In this document: in pieces, positions 1 to 11,100 of the stretch | Layout: every line of letters starts with the position of its first letter | Position numbering within the stretch: the first letter of the stretch is position 1 | NCBI GenBank assembly: GCA_011947345.1 | Contig: JAAVTG010001003.1 | Coordinates: 1,364,001-1,428,000, forward strand | Length of the DNA: 64,000 bases | Direction of reading: 5' to 3' | From: Phytophthora quininea | Taxonomy: Eukaryota; Oomycota; Peronosporomycetes; Peronosporales; Peronosporaceae | Program-made: the position numbers and the translations under genes | The notes under the pieces: generated by a model | Seen by the model: only the letters and a program-made list of their open reading frames with translations | Told to the model about the DNA's origin: nothing | Database searches by the model: none

Positions 1-47
1 ATCATCCCGTACGTGGTGTTTATATAGCTTTGCCCAACTTTTGGCGA

Positions 48-3000
48 TTATGTTCGCTGCTCCTGGTTATCTTCCTGTTCAATGGGGAAAATAGTCTCAA
101 AACTTTTGATTTTGAACGCGTCCCGCACCAGTTGATCGCATTCTCGACAAATCGTTCGAGGCTGCGGGTCGAAAAAGACACGCCAAACTTTCGGCGCGAA
201 CGCAGCTGCCAACCCCGTTACGCAGCAAAACAAGGTGATCAACAGACCATTCGTGATTGCGCCGACGTACAAAATTCCGTAGAACTCGCGCCCGAACGAT
301 ATCATGGATGAAATCGCAAACGTCACGATCCACCAAAACACCACGGAAGCGGTTGTAAGCACCAATACCGATCGATAGCTGCTTGAAGCTTCAATCAGCA
401 GTCGAGCATTCGCGAGAGTGACTACTGCGAAATTCTGGATCATACCAAGCGCCCACAGATCGTTATCTTTACCCGTTTCCGACCAAGGCGCCAACGGTAA
501 AAGTTTTGCGGGCACCAATATGATCAAAAGAGATGCGACCACTGCCTCGAACATCCAGTACACAAACACTTTACGGTTGAGGAAAGTGTGTAGATAGCCA
601 TCTTGGTAGAGTCTGGGGAATCGGAGTACCGTACGAGACGAAATGTCATCGTCATCCACCGAAAACACGAGAATTGGGAGCGCTGTGAAGCCGATGTTGA
701 AAAGCTGCAAGAGCGTATCGAAGTATGTGCTCTGTCCTGAGTACAAACAATAAGCGCCGTAAAAGAACTGCGGGAGAACTAGCAGCACGTTTTTGTAGAA
801 GACATAAAGTGTCAGCACAGCAATCCGCCGATTCATGCCACGGCCGTGAACCAGCACAAGTTGTTGGAGGAACCGGAAAGCTGGGAGCGAGTAATCACTC
901 GAATCTGAAGCTTGGTGTCCTTCCTCGCCTGCAATGCCGACACCAATGTGAGCGCCCTGAATCATGGGCACATCGTTTGCTCCGTCACCAATTGCCAAAG
1001 TCACTTTGTTAGGACAGAAGTTTCGAACCATCGCAACGATGAGTTCTTTTGCTTTGGACTGATTCGAGCGCAGAGGACAGACTTACACTCTAGGCATAAC
1101 TCGAGAAACTCCTTTTCAATGCAGAAATTCTTGACCGCTTCGACCACCACGTCATCGATCAAAATTGCTAGCCCGCGTGAACTCTTTATGTCGACTTTTT
1201 GCGCACCAGTTGAAGATAAAGCAGTTTTCATTTCAACCGATCGCGTTGCTTCATCACGAGCTTTTCGGAGTTCCCTGCCCAGGAAGTCTATCGCATCTTG
1301 CTTTGAGCCGTCCATCCAATCATTTGGATTTTCACACAGGCGAAGTAAGCGCATATCGTCCGAGACGAGATGTACTGCGTACGCGATATTTGTCGCAGTG
1401 TCTGCACGATCTCCAGTAAGCATCCACACCTTGATGCCAGCTACTCGGAATTTTTCCAAAGCCTCGGGAGCACCGTCTTGTATTTTGTCCTCGATAGCTG
1501 ATACTCCGACGAGTACAAGACGACTTTCGAGCTCTGCAACAATCGCGTTGAGTTCTTCCTCGGATGTATCCTGGTTCGAGCTGTGTTTTATTGCAATATA
1601 TCGGGAAACCCACGACCGATACTCATCAGCGCTCACTTCACGCTCGGCAATGCAAAGCACTCGCAAACCGCTTGCAGAGTACGCCTTCATCTGATCTTTC
1701 GCTTGCAACACCGCACTTGGATTGTTGGCAGACTTGCTCAGAGCCTCAAGGATGACTGAATCCGCTCCTTTCGACATCAGCATGATTCTACCAGACGCCT
1801 CGCGACACAAAATCGAGCTCTTCTTCCGATCACTTGTAAATTCGAAGAGGTGCAGTACCTCGAACTCTACATCTTGAGTGTTTATACGCACCACGATATG
1901 GGTGCTATCGCGCGTACGCAGTTCGACACCAGCCTGTGCAGCAGCAACGACCAACGCTCGTTCATCGGGTGATGGTCCAGCGTATTCCATTTCAGTCGGT
2001 TTACCCGCCTGGCTGGACGTTTGAGGCGCAGAAGGCGAGCTGGGCCAAATAGAGTTGTTGATTGCAAGATTAAGCAAAAATCTCTGCATCGGAGAGCTTT
2101 TAGCCGGGCAAGCAGAAAGCGTTAATGAACTCTTTCGTCGAGAATTCTTTCTGGTAACATCTTCGTCGGACATCCCCAATATTGTCGTTTGCAGTGCCTG
2201 CTCTACAGCCAACAGCGATCCATCTTCTTCTGCGAAATCAAAAGTTTCACCGTTCACATGACAAGAGCGAAAAGTCATCCGGTTACATGTGAGTGTCCCA
2301 GTCTTATCTGTGAAAATGTGCTCGACAAGTCCAAGCTCTTCATTGAGCTCGGACGATTGAACACACACAGCGCTTTTTGTCCACACTATGAAGAGTCGCA
2401 ATAATGGACGGTCTGTTCGAGTATAAACGCATTGCTGGATCCATCGTAATTGCCCGAGATTGAAAATACCTAGTGAAGTCAATTGTGACTTGCAACGAAA
2501 TAGGCACGAAATTCGAGAAGAGCAACATGTACGCCAAGAAGAGCCAGACGTAGTCTATAAAGACAGCGTTCTTGATATCAGTTGGGATATACGGGTTACG
2601 TTGAACGCTGAGAGACTCGATAAGCTGAGCTTCGATAACCACTGCGACGACCAGGATAACCACTTGCACCGCAACAATCCCAAGCGTGACTTGGTTAATG
2701 AAGCCGCTTAGCCAGCTGGACTTAATAGGTGTGTCGGATGCGTTTTGTCGGACTCGCGTATCATCACCAGTGTAGATGACGACCCCGACAACCCAAGAAG
2801 TATCTTTAAGATGGGTGCCGCGGAGCAGTATATTCGAAATGTCCAAGCTTGCAGTGTGGTCATCGGTAAGCTTGAGAGATCCCTTGAATTTGTCGATACA
2901 CCGGTTTGGTGGCTCGCATTCAATGTGAATACCAGGCAATTGAGTGAGGCCCCAGTTTGTTAGTTGCTGTCCGTCGTGAGATACACTATCTCGATACGCA

Positions 3001-3623
3001 GGTTTGCACAGTTCTGGATGCACAATGCGTGGCTTGAGCGAAGACTCTCCGTCGAGGTTGGCTGTCATCACGTAGCACTGACCATTTTCAGAGCTAGACC
3101 CAACTAGAGCAATGTCTGCCGGCAGCTCTTCGTTTTCTTCAACAAGAACAATATCTCCAACCACAAGTTCTTCACACATTACTGAGTGAGCTGTTTCGCC
3201 CGAAAAATGTAGAATTCGCACGGGTGCTCGGTTTTGCTCTTTATCCGCTCGATGTCGTTGGATATCTTCCATCAGGTCTCGCAATCCGCTCACCACGATG
3301 ATAAACGACAACGGAACAACCATCGTCGGCATTCCATTTGAAGACGTCACTTGCGGGAGCAATTGCAACACGGTGATCAGAAGAAAATAAATATTCGAGA
3401 ATCGTGTAAATTGCTTGAACAAGTTCTTGGGGAGGAAGTTGTACGGCGTATAGATGGACGTTTTGACGGCATTCGATGGAAAAGTATAGTTTTGTTGAGT
3501 TGATCCCAATAGCACTGTGCGAAACTCGGTCGCTGACGCCTCCATGCGCTTTTGTGTCGATTTTGACGTTAAAATGATGCTGCTGATGCTGTTGATAGCC
3601 GAATTGATGGGTGTTTCTTCCAT
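48..3623 (-). CDS. P4-type ATPase (phospholipid flippase)
   Basis: Predicted aminophospholipid flippase moving lipids to the cytosolic leaflet of a membrane, about 1,200 residues in full. Visible motifs in order are an actuator loop DGESSLK (family usually DGET), the membrane-segment-4 motif PISL, the phosphorylation site DKTGTLT with the preceding LNEELG typical of P4 enzymes, the hinge GDGANDVPMI, and a C-terminal set of hydrophobic segments. The first likely ATG is at 3623; a further in-frame extension upstream has only GTG. Two one-base frame changes interrupt it, near 2430 (between the DPAM and YTRTDRP segments) and at an A4 run at 1047-1050 (after SPKQ). No intron fits either place, so sequencing indels or pseudogenisation are the options; I favour indels. 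Family call is secure, substrate unknown. Confidence 0.9.
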
Positions 3624-3854
3624 TGAAGCTTTCTCCACAATGCGCTGTTGCTCCACAACCACCACGAGAACTCAAACTGTCGAGTGAAATGAGAACATGC
3701 ACTTCGCCTGCGTTATCCCACGAGTTTGAAGGTCATTGCTCGGCTCAATATATCTACTCTTGCAACGACCATTTTTAGGGTCTCTTATCTGCTGGAGATA
3801 GATACTTAATGGCTTTATGTGAGAAACGATGGAGTTCAAGTCCTGGAGAAATTC

Positions 3855-5784
3855 ATGGGAAGCAGCGAAAGCAAGCCCACTCGCCAGCAAGAAGAGGCGT
3901 ACGCGCTTCTAATGAAAAATCCATCCATGATCGCTGCCTTGGAGACCCTGGAGAGTAAGATTTCCACGACGACATAATACTGAAGCAGCTTAACTGATCC
4001 TTTCTCCTTGTTTCTAGTCGACAAACCAAACACAGGATTCCGGTTCTATCGGCTTTTGCTGCGATGGATGCAGAGTAAGATATCTATGGTTGATTTGAGA
4101 TTGATCACCCACCATACTAATGCATACAACCAGCAAAAGCAAATCCATCGACCTAGAAGAATTCCATCGCTACTTCCAGCTGCCTCACACGACTTTTTCC
4201 AACTTGGTTTTCAGCAATATGGGGAAGCAAACTCCAGTTCGTGGCCTGCCGTTTGATGGTAATCCATTCATTCCGTTCAGAATGACGAGGGTAGCATTGA
4301 CGGTGTGCTTGCACTTACAGATTTTGTGCTGAACCTGTGGAATTTTTGCACCATGTCTCCCACTGACCTGTACGTGCACGTGTTCCGGCTGTACGGTCAG
4401 TAACTTGCAACGAATTCAATACATTCTACAATTGCACTGATACTTCGCCGTAGACGACGACCACAATGGAACGCTTGATGCCGCAGAGTACGAGAGTCTC
4501 TTTCGACTTTTGTACCACACAGAAAATCTCCCCAATGCAGTCAAGAAACAACTGAAAGCCATGACAGCTGAGCACGACGGGGTGATCACACTTGGTCCGT
4601 GGCAATGGGTGTCCTTAGAATGCATCTCGGCACTAATACCTCGGCTCCGTGCAGACTCCTTCTTGAAGGTGTGCTCTCGAAAAAGAAGCTTATTCAAGCC
4701 GATATTTCATCTCCAAAGCAGAGCTCGCGCGAAGGCAAGTGTTACTAACTTGGCTTCGATAGAAATCTCGCCATATTGAACTCACCATAATTCATCTCCA
4801 ACCGTAGAGTATGGGGACAAGGTACTGGTCCAACGTGAGCAAGACGAGACAAAAGTTGCTCAATGGTCGGAAGGATATCTTCGACGTGGCACGTACTAGA
4901 CTTCAATTTGATCCACGCCCACCGGTGAGCCCTCCATACAAAGTAAACTCTCCAATACGTGATAGCAAAACGGCGTCAACAGTCAACCCCTTGACAGTAG
5001 ACGAGATTCAGCATCACCACCATCAGCAACACCCGATAGATTATCTGCAAAAATGGAGCCGGATGACTTAGACGCTTGGATCAAAGAGGAGTCACAGAAG
5101 CAGCCTCCGGTGCAGGTATATTTGACAGCATTTTCCCAGGCGGCCGTCGCCGAGTGCCGCTTGAAGAAATTCCCCAAAACGATACGTCACTTGGACGAGA
5201 TCAGTTCCTGCTCGACTTGCGCTACAACGTCGCCGTTTCTGTAAAGCGTGAGTCAGTCTATTCAGTTTCATTATAAACAATACACCTTGACCAATGGTGT
5301 GGAATGCTGATGAGCAGGACGTGACGAAGCACGAGCGGTTCTGGAAGAAATGTGGGAAGAAGAGCTGTCCTCACTCATTGCGGCACGCCACAAAGTTATA
5401 TCCTCAATGGTCAAAAGCATATCGACGAAGACTCTGCATCAACAGACCGGCAAAAAGGTACTTAGCATCATCAAACGTGCTCAAACATCATCTCGCACCA
5501 CTAACCAATTTTATGCACAGTCTGCACCGAAAGTGGTCAGGAGCTATACACAAAAGAAATTAGATTTAGAAGAAAGCATCATCCGCAAGCGCTTCACCGA
5601 GCGGTGGCAGACTCTGGACCGCGCTGCCGAACTCTCTGCCCAACGAGAGCTCTCTGCATCCCGACATTTAAGTTCTTCAGGCAATATCCAACCCAAGTCG
5701 GTGCACTTGAAATCCTCAACTACCCACAGTGACTCCAACAAGAGTCGAGTAGTGCCAGTTGCCAACAAATACCTAGTAAAATAG
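3855..5784 (+). CDS. N-myristoylated EF-hand protein with coiled-coil tail
   Basis: Starts MGSSESK, a good N-myristoylation signal, so probably membrane-attached. The middle resembles neuronal-calcium-sensor or calcineurin-B folds: a degenerate EF hand (NDEGSIDG), the stretch LNLWNFCT, and a canonical loop DDDHNGTLDAAE near 4455. After this comes a helix running KPIFHLQSRARAK-MGTRYW, then a low-complexity linker with a histidine run, then a charged helical C-terminus ending VANKYLVK. Exons can be followed through 3855-3954, 4018 onward, 4453-4734, 4808 onward, 5313 onward and 5521-5784. One intron (4735-4807) has a GC-AG boundary. Joins near 4075-4140 and 4255-4280 do not keep frame and are unresolved. 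Calcium sensor role is inferred from the loop; the partner is unknown. Confidence 0.7.
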
Positions 5785-5845
5785 ACAAAGCAAGTATGGA
5801 GAAATTAACACGACGGAGCTTGGAGGCAACTGCTCAAAGTCTGCA

Positions 5846-6282
5846 TTAGCTCGGTCGCTGCGAGGCGTTTGCAGCGTTGTCACAATGGGATTGCACTCGA
5901 CTCTCGTAGCCCTTCCACACTTGGCACGTAAACTCCAGCTCCTCCCTGAACGAGTCGCTCTTCTGCAATGCAAACAACAGATATTATCCACGAGAATTTA
6001 CAAATTATATGTAAGAATGTTTCGCACCTCGATCTGCGTGTTGATCTCCTTCACCACCTCATGCAGCCGTGCAACCGAGCCCGTAATTCTCTGCAACAGA
6101 GCCTAGATTCATAAAAAGTCAAGATATTTCTTAATACCCAGAGCAGCACAGCACCAGCGTTCTCGACAGCTTCCTCACCTTTTGCTTCTCCTCGTGCGGG
6201 TCTACACTTACAAGCAACACACACACAAGCGTCAGTCCGGTCAGAAACACCCCCAAAGCCGCGTCAGCCACGCACTCTGCAT
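5846..6282 (-). CDS. DAD4: DASH complex subunit Dad4
   Basis: A 73-residue protein split over four exons, invisible as a long open frame. Splicing the minus strand (ATG at 6280-6282, a 7-base first exon, then three short introns) gives a product starting MQNPHEEKQKALLQRI, followed by VKEINTQIE and a region with CQVWKGYESRV, ending at TAA 5846-5848. This matches the Dad4 family pattern (M-x-NPHE at the start, RI..V.RL, the N.x.E helix, the MW/VW..Y motif) and its usual length of about 72 residues. DASH/Dam1 links kinetochores to microtubule plus ends; it is best known in fungi and is sporadic elsewhere. It shares a 116-base divergent promoter with the potassium channel gene. Confidence 0.85.
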
Positions 6283-6398
6283 GTCCAGCTCTGTCAATTT
6301 TGACTCGTTTCAGATCGATTCGACTATCCCACTGAAACTCGCGTCAGACTTAAAAATCCCGAATAGCTCCAATATCTCTTTGACAACGTTCCACCGGC

Positions 6399-8044
6399 AT
6401 GGAGACGCAGCAGCTACTACCGAGACTCGACGACGTGGGCATGCCGCTGACTGTTGGGGACGCCCGCAATGCAGCCAAAGACTATGGCCCAAAATCCTGC
6501 TGTTTCTCGTGGTCTGCATTTCGCAGTGACGTCTGGACGCTGCTGCACTACCGGACGTCGCTACGGCACGGCTCGGGTCTACAGCGCGCGTCCTACGTGT
6601 TCGAAGTGTGCGTGCTGGTGTTGATCACGCTCAACGTGGCACTAGCCATGTATATGTCGGCAGCTCCGGTGGGTCCGGCACGTACGTTTAATTGTGAGGT
6701 TGCGACAGTGCCAATGATGCTGATGGAAGTTCTATTGCAGCGGTGACCAGCTCCGACTGGTACAATATGTTCCTGTATGTGTCGACGGTGTTGTTCACGG
6801 TCGAGTATGTGTTGAGACTCTGGTCCTGCGTGGAGGACAAGAGGTTCACACATCCAGTTTTCGGACGGTGGGTAGAGTTGTGGTGACTGCATGGAGTTCA
6901 GTTGTTGAAGGATTTGGTGAACAGGTTGAAGTGGATGTTCCGCCCAATGTCGCTCATCGATCTGGCGGTGTTGGTGCCATTCTACTTTGAGATACTGCTC
7001 GAAAACCAGTAAGTGGATGCACATTATAGATCGTGGGAAGGCTTTAGATGTTATTGAGCTGTTGTTCGAGCAGGGTGTCTATGTCGTCTCGCGGCGTGTT
7101 GACTTTGCGAGGGTTTCGACTGCTCCGCATCATGTCCTTCTTGCACTTGGAGAGATCCTACCAGGCAATGAAAAATCTGCGAGAGATTTTTGCTCTTAAG
7201 AAGGAGGAGCTGGGTGTAGTCAGTTACTTAACCATCGTCATCGTGTTGACCTCGTCCACTACCATGTAAGTGCTTGATTTTACTTTGCTTATGGGTAATA
7301 TCGTTCGCTGACATTTCATTAAGCTTCTTCTTAGAGAACCCGGCGCAGCCGAAAGTGTTCTCGAGCATTGGTGTCTGTTCATGGTGGGCCATAGAAACCA
7401 TCACGTCTCTCGGCTACGGTGACATTGTCCCGGTCACCGCTGCAGGCAGAGCCTTTTCATCCTTACTAGCTTTGTGGGGAATCATTCTGTTCACCATTCC
7501 TGGCGCTGTGCTGGGCAGTGGGTTCGTCGAAGTGATGCTCAAGAAGCAAGAGAAGAAGAACGAGCTGTCGATGGAGGAGTCGATCCGGATATCGCTAACC
7601 AAGGAGCTCCGTTCGTTTAGCTCCACCAGTGTTGCTTGGGGTACGTTGCCGCACAGACACTAAACGACATTACCCCGGTGTTATACTGATCGACTTTGTC
7701 GTCCTAGGCAACGACTCGCCGAGAACTGAAGGAGGCTCTCCACTCGCCCATTCGCTGCCACCGTCCACGTTTTCAACGCCGCACTACCAGGCTTTCCCCG
7801 CCCCCACTCCTCCAATTGTGCGACTGCAAGAACAAGTGGACAAGCTCACTGCGACGCAGGTACGACCGTCAGAACGTCCAACACTATTCATCTCATCCCA
7901 TTTTTTTGCCAGGTCCAACTTCAGGCGCAATTGAATCGGCAAGAAACTCAACTGCTATCGATCCTATCGCTACTCGAGAAAACGCTCCCACAACCGGAAA
8001 AGAAAGCCATGCCGCCGTTCAGCGCCATTGTGCCTCCCGAGTAG
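6399..8044 (+). CDS. Voltage-gated potassium channel (six-TM)
   Basis: Single-domain Kv-type channel of about 450 residues. The N-terminal cytosolic part is short; S1 is the hydrophobic run after YVFEVCVL, and S2-S3 follow in two further exons. S4 carries spaced arginines (SRGVLTLRGFRLLRIM, then ERS). The pore helix and filter read TITSLGYGDI (expected: T-x-G-Y-G-D), followed by S6 ending near LGSGFVEVML. A helical EVMLKKQEKKNEL stretch leads to a cytosolic tail that has a proline/threonine-rich linker and a short coiled coil (RLQEQVDKL, then QLQAQLNRQETQLL). Introns follow VGPA, VFGR, LLEN, SSTT, SVAW and LTATQ. The family is certain. The subfamily (KCNQ-like or Shaker-like) is not; no T1 domain is visible. 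Confidence 0.9.
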
Positions 8045-8076
8045 CAACTTCATGTAATAAAAGTTTTTCAACCCAT

Positions 8077-8086
8077 ATGGCTACAT
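8077..8086. promoter_or_regulatory. ATGTAGCCAT decamer upstream of MED12
   Basis: Reads ATGGCTACAT on the plus strand, 65-74 bases before the MED12 ATG. The same decamer or a one-base variant lies 25-75 bases before several other starts in this window. It is a candidate promoter element, inferred from recurrence and position only. Confidence 0.45.
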
Positions 8087-8150
8087 TTGACTATATTGGT
8101 AAATTGTTTGAGGGGAGCTCATCAGCCCATACATTTGCACTGTTACGACG

Positions 8151-11100
8151 ATGGAGAGTTACCACGCTGGCGACGCCAAGGCCGGCCGCGCCTCGTCCTA
8201 CAAGGAGCGCGGCGGCCGCTCGCAAGGCCAGGGCGGCGGATACCAGGCGGCAGGAGCCTCTGGTCGCGGCTCGCTGCCTCGTCGGGGCTCCTCGGGCTCC
8301 GTGGGCTCGTCCAGAGACCGAGAGCGCGAACGGGACCGAGAGCGCGATCGAGACCGGGATCGGGATCGGGACCGAGACACTCGTAACAGGCCCAGGTCCA
8401 GGTCTAGAGACGCCGGTGGCTCCAGGGACCGACGTAGCAGCCGTAGCGTCTTCGGAGCTGCCGGGCCGGCGCTCCGCCTTCGCGAGAGGAAGAACTTATT
8501 GCTGATGCATCGTACAGGAGCCAGACGAGGAGACCTATCGCCTGCAGACGCAGCTGTGAGGGTCATCGGCATGGACACAAAGTACATGAAGGTAGGAGTT
8601 TTGTAGCTGCAAATTTAATGTGGATAGTGTAAATATTGCTAGTGGGACTGATTCTTTCGTGTGTGTAGGACGCAGAGCATCCTTATCTGACAGACAAGCT
8701 CGCTATGTTTCCAAGTGTGTTCCCTACCAACGCCAACTTCCCAGAGGAGAAGTTCCGCTTCCATGCGCTGCGCAACGTGGCGTTTGTGAGTCCTCTGCCC
8801 AAAGGTTTTAACCAGCAGTGGCATTTGCAGTACTCAGCCTTCACGGATAAGAAGTTGGCCATTTTTGATGATTTGACGAGGGCGACACGAGCAATTGTTC
8901 GGATACAGAAAGATGCAGAGCAGGTGAAAAGTGCAAATGTGGAGGGATCAGCAGGTGCTGAGGAAGGAGCTGTAGCAGCCACTGCAGCTGTGGAGCGCGT
9001 ATTTACGAGCTACTTGATTCGCCATGTGCGGCGTCTAGACGAGAGGACAAGCCACATTTGGATGACAGAGCTGGCTAACGGCACTCGATGTGCCCCGGAA
9101 CTTGCCCAGGCGTATGGCGTCCCGTTTAAGCAGTGGCGTGCAGTGCCTGGGGTGTCAAAGTGTCCACTGTTAGAGTTTGTGGTACGATATCGCCCTGGGT
9201 ATGCTGAAGCGACGTGGTTTGTGAGGATGAATGTGGTCTATACGGAAATGCGCGAGCTACAGCGCGATAGTACATTACGGAAAGGAGACTGGTTTTTCAG
9301 CCCGCGGCGAAACCAACGGCGGAACCAAGGTTGGACAGACAAGCTTATTGATTATCTACACTCGATTGCACGTCAAGCTGCTATAGACGCCAGTGTAGGA
9401 GCAGAAAGCAAATTAGCAGACGGCGCTCCGAATTCAAGACCAGTAACGAATGGACTGGCGTCTAGCAACAGCGCTGGGACGTCTATCTCAAGTATCGTTG
9501 GATTAGTAAAGCGTGGGCAAGCAACACCCAGACTTCGGCATGGGGAGACGCCTGTACCAACAAACTCTTCGTCCGCCTCCAATCCTACGGGTATCAGTGG
9601 GAATAGTGGCGTAGATATCACACCACCTACGACCTTGTCCTGGCATGAGAAGTGGTCGTATGTGCTGAAATTGTCGGAGTATCAGTTCAAAATGGGTTTG
9701 TTAGACCGACCGCGATATTTCGATGGGCTTATATCACTGTTCCAGAAGTCATTGACACCACGCCGAGCGAGAGGCAGCGGATCGAGTGCGTCCACTCGCT
9801 GCTCGTCTGCATTAGCTCTTGGCGTAAACGGCATCATGGAACTGATATCTGTGGTTCAAAAGTTACTGCCGGAGTTGTTGCTATCAGCAGATACTGTATT
9901 GCTGCTAGTAAAAACTGTCTTGCAGCACTTGCGGTATCTGCTACCACCGGGGCGTCCTGTGCCTCCGGAGACTACGGGCAGTGCATTACAGGAGGATCTG
10001 TTGATTGCGCTATGCCAAATTCTGCGCGATGTACTGCTTAACGGGAGCGACGTTTTGGTTCGTCTTGAAGAAAACGGTACGTGCTGTCTTAGTCTGATTT
10101 CGAGGCAACTACACCGACTCTAACCTACTCATGTTTCAATAGCCCCTTCTTTATGGCCACACTTCATTTTCACCGAGCGGTTTTTCAGTCGGGACGTGTA
10201 CGGCGCCGCTGCTATCCAAACGTGTATTGATCGTTGTCAACGAAAGAGTAAGGAAATTGGTGGCCGGATTCTGCGATTGCAGCAATCGTGCTCATCGCTA
10301 AGTGCCGCTGGTGCGGGTCATGTACTTGCCGCCACCATGCGCAATGAGGCACAAGTCCTTCAGACACTTGACCGCTTTCATCGAGTGGATTCGACCCTGG
10401 ACCTGCATCGAGTATACAATGAGGTATTTGGCCCGCTGCCGACAGTAAGACGCGGCGGTAATACTCCTGCAGAACTTCCTGTTGACGTGGCGGCGCTCTT
10501 TCTTGTATGCGAGTGGGCCGTTACTAATCAGCGTCCTGCTGAATATCGATACCTCTCGGCTCTTGCATTAATTGAGATGCACAGCAACGCGCTTCTGGAG
10601 TTTGGCAAAGAGTGAGTTGTTTCTTCTCCCTTGTACTATTTGAAGTAAACGCTGACAGTGTATGCCGTTTGTGGTTTACAGCAAGGGGATTTTGCCTCAT
10701 TGCGGGCCTGAAGACCACCAGGTTGTCCTCCAAAGCGCACTGCAAAATTTTCTTCATCGTTACGAGCCCAAGGTCATCACAGAGGTCACCCAGGTTATCG
10801 AGCTGTTTTGCCTTCTCGTGCGGCGACGATTGTTCAGTGTCGCAAGCTTTGTGGAATTTGCATCATGCTGTAACGAAGCAGCTGCGAGTATGACCAGCAG
10901 TCCGTTGCTTACCTTGGCAGCGGGGCTGGAGGTGAAATTGCAAAACGAAGAGAGTCGGCGCCTGTGGTTCACACAGCTTACAACATTGAATGTTCCCTGG
11001 ACGTGGATATAAGTCCAATGATATCCACTTGCTTTCATCAAGTGATCGGCTCAAGTTATACCTGTGGCAACTTCCACGCAGCGCATTCCCGTTGCCTACA

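Noticed and set aside
1001..1060. Programmed ribosomal frameshift in the flippase
   Set aside because: Many unrelated genes in the window have the same kind of one-base change at homopolymers, so a technical cause is simpler.
4259..4280. Possible 22-base GT-AG intron in the EF-hand gene
   Set aside because: Shorter than any intron seen here (about 50 bases or more); more likely a frame error or a different donor nearby.
8310..8390. GACCGAGATCGGGA-type repeats as a microsatellite or mobile element
   Set aside because: They encode the in-frame RE/RD dipeptide tract of MED12 and show no element boundaries.
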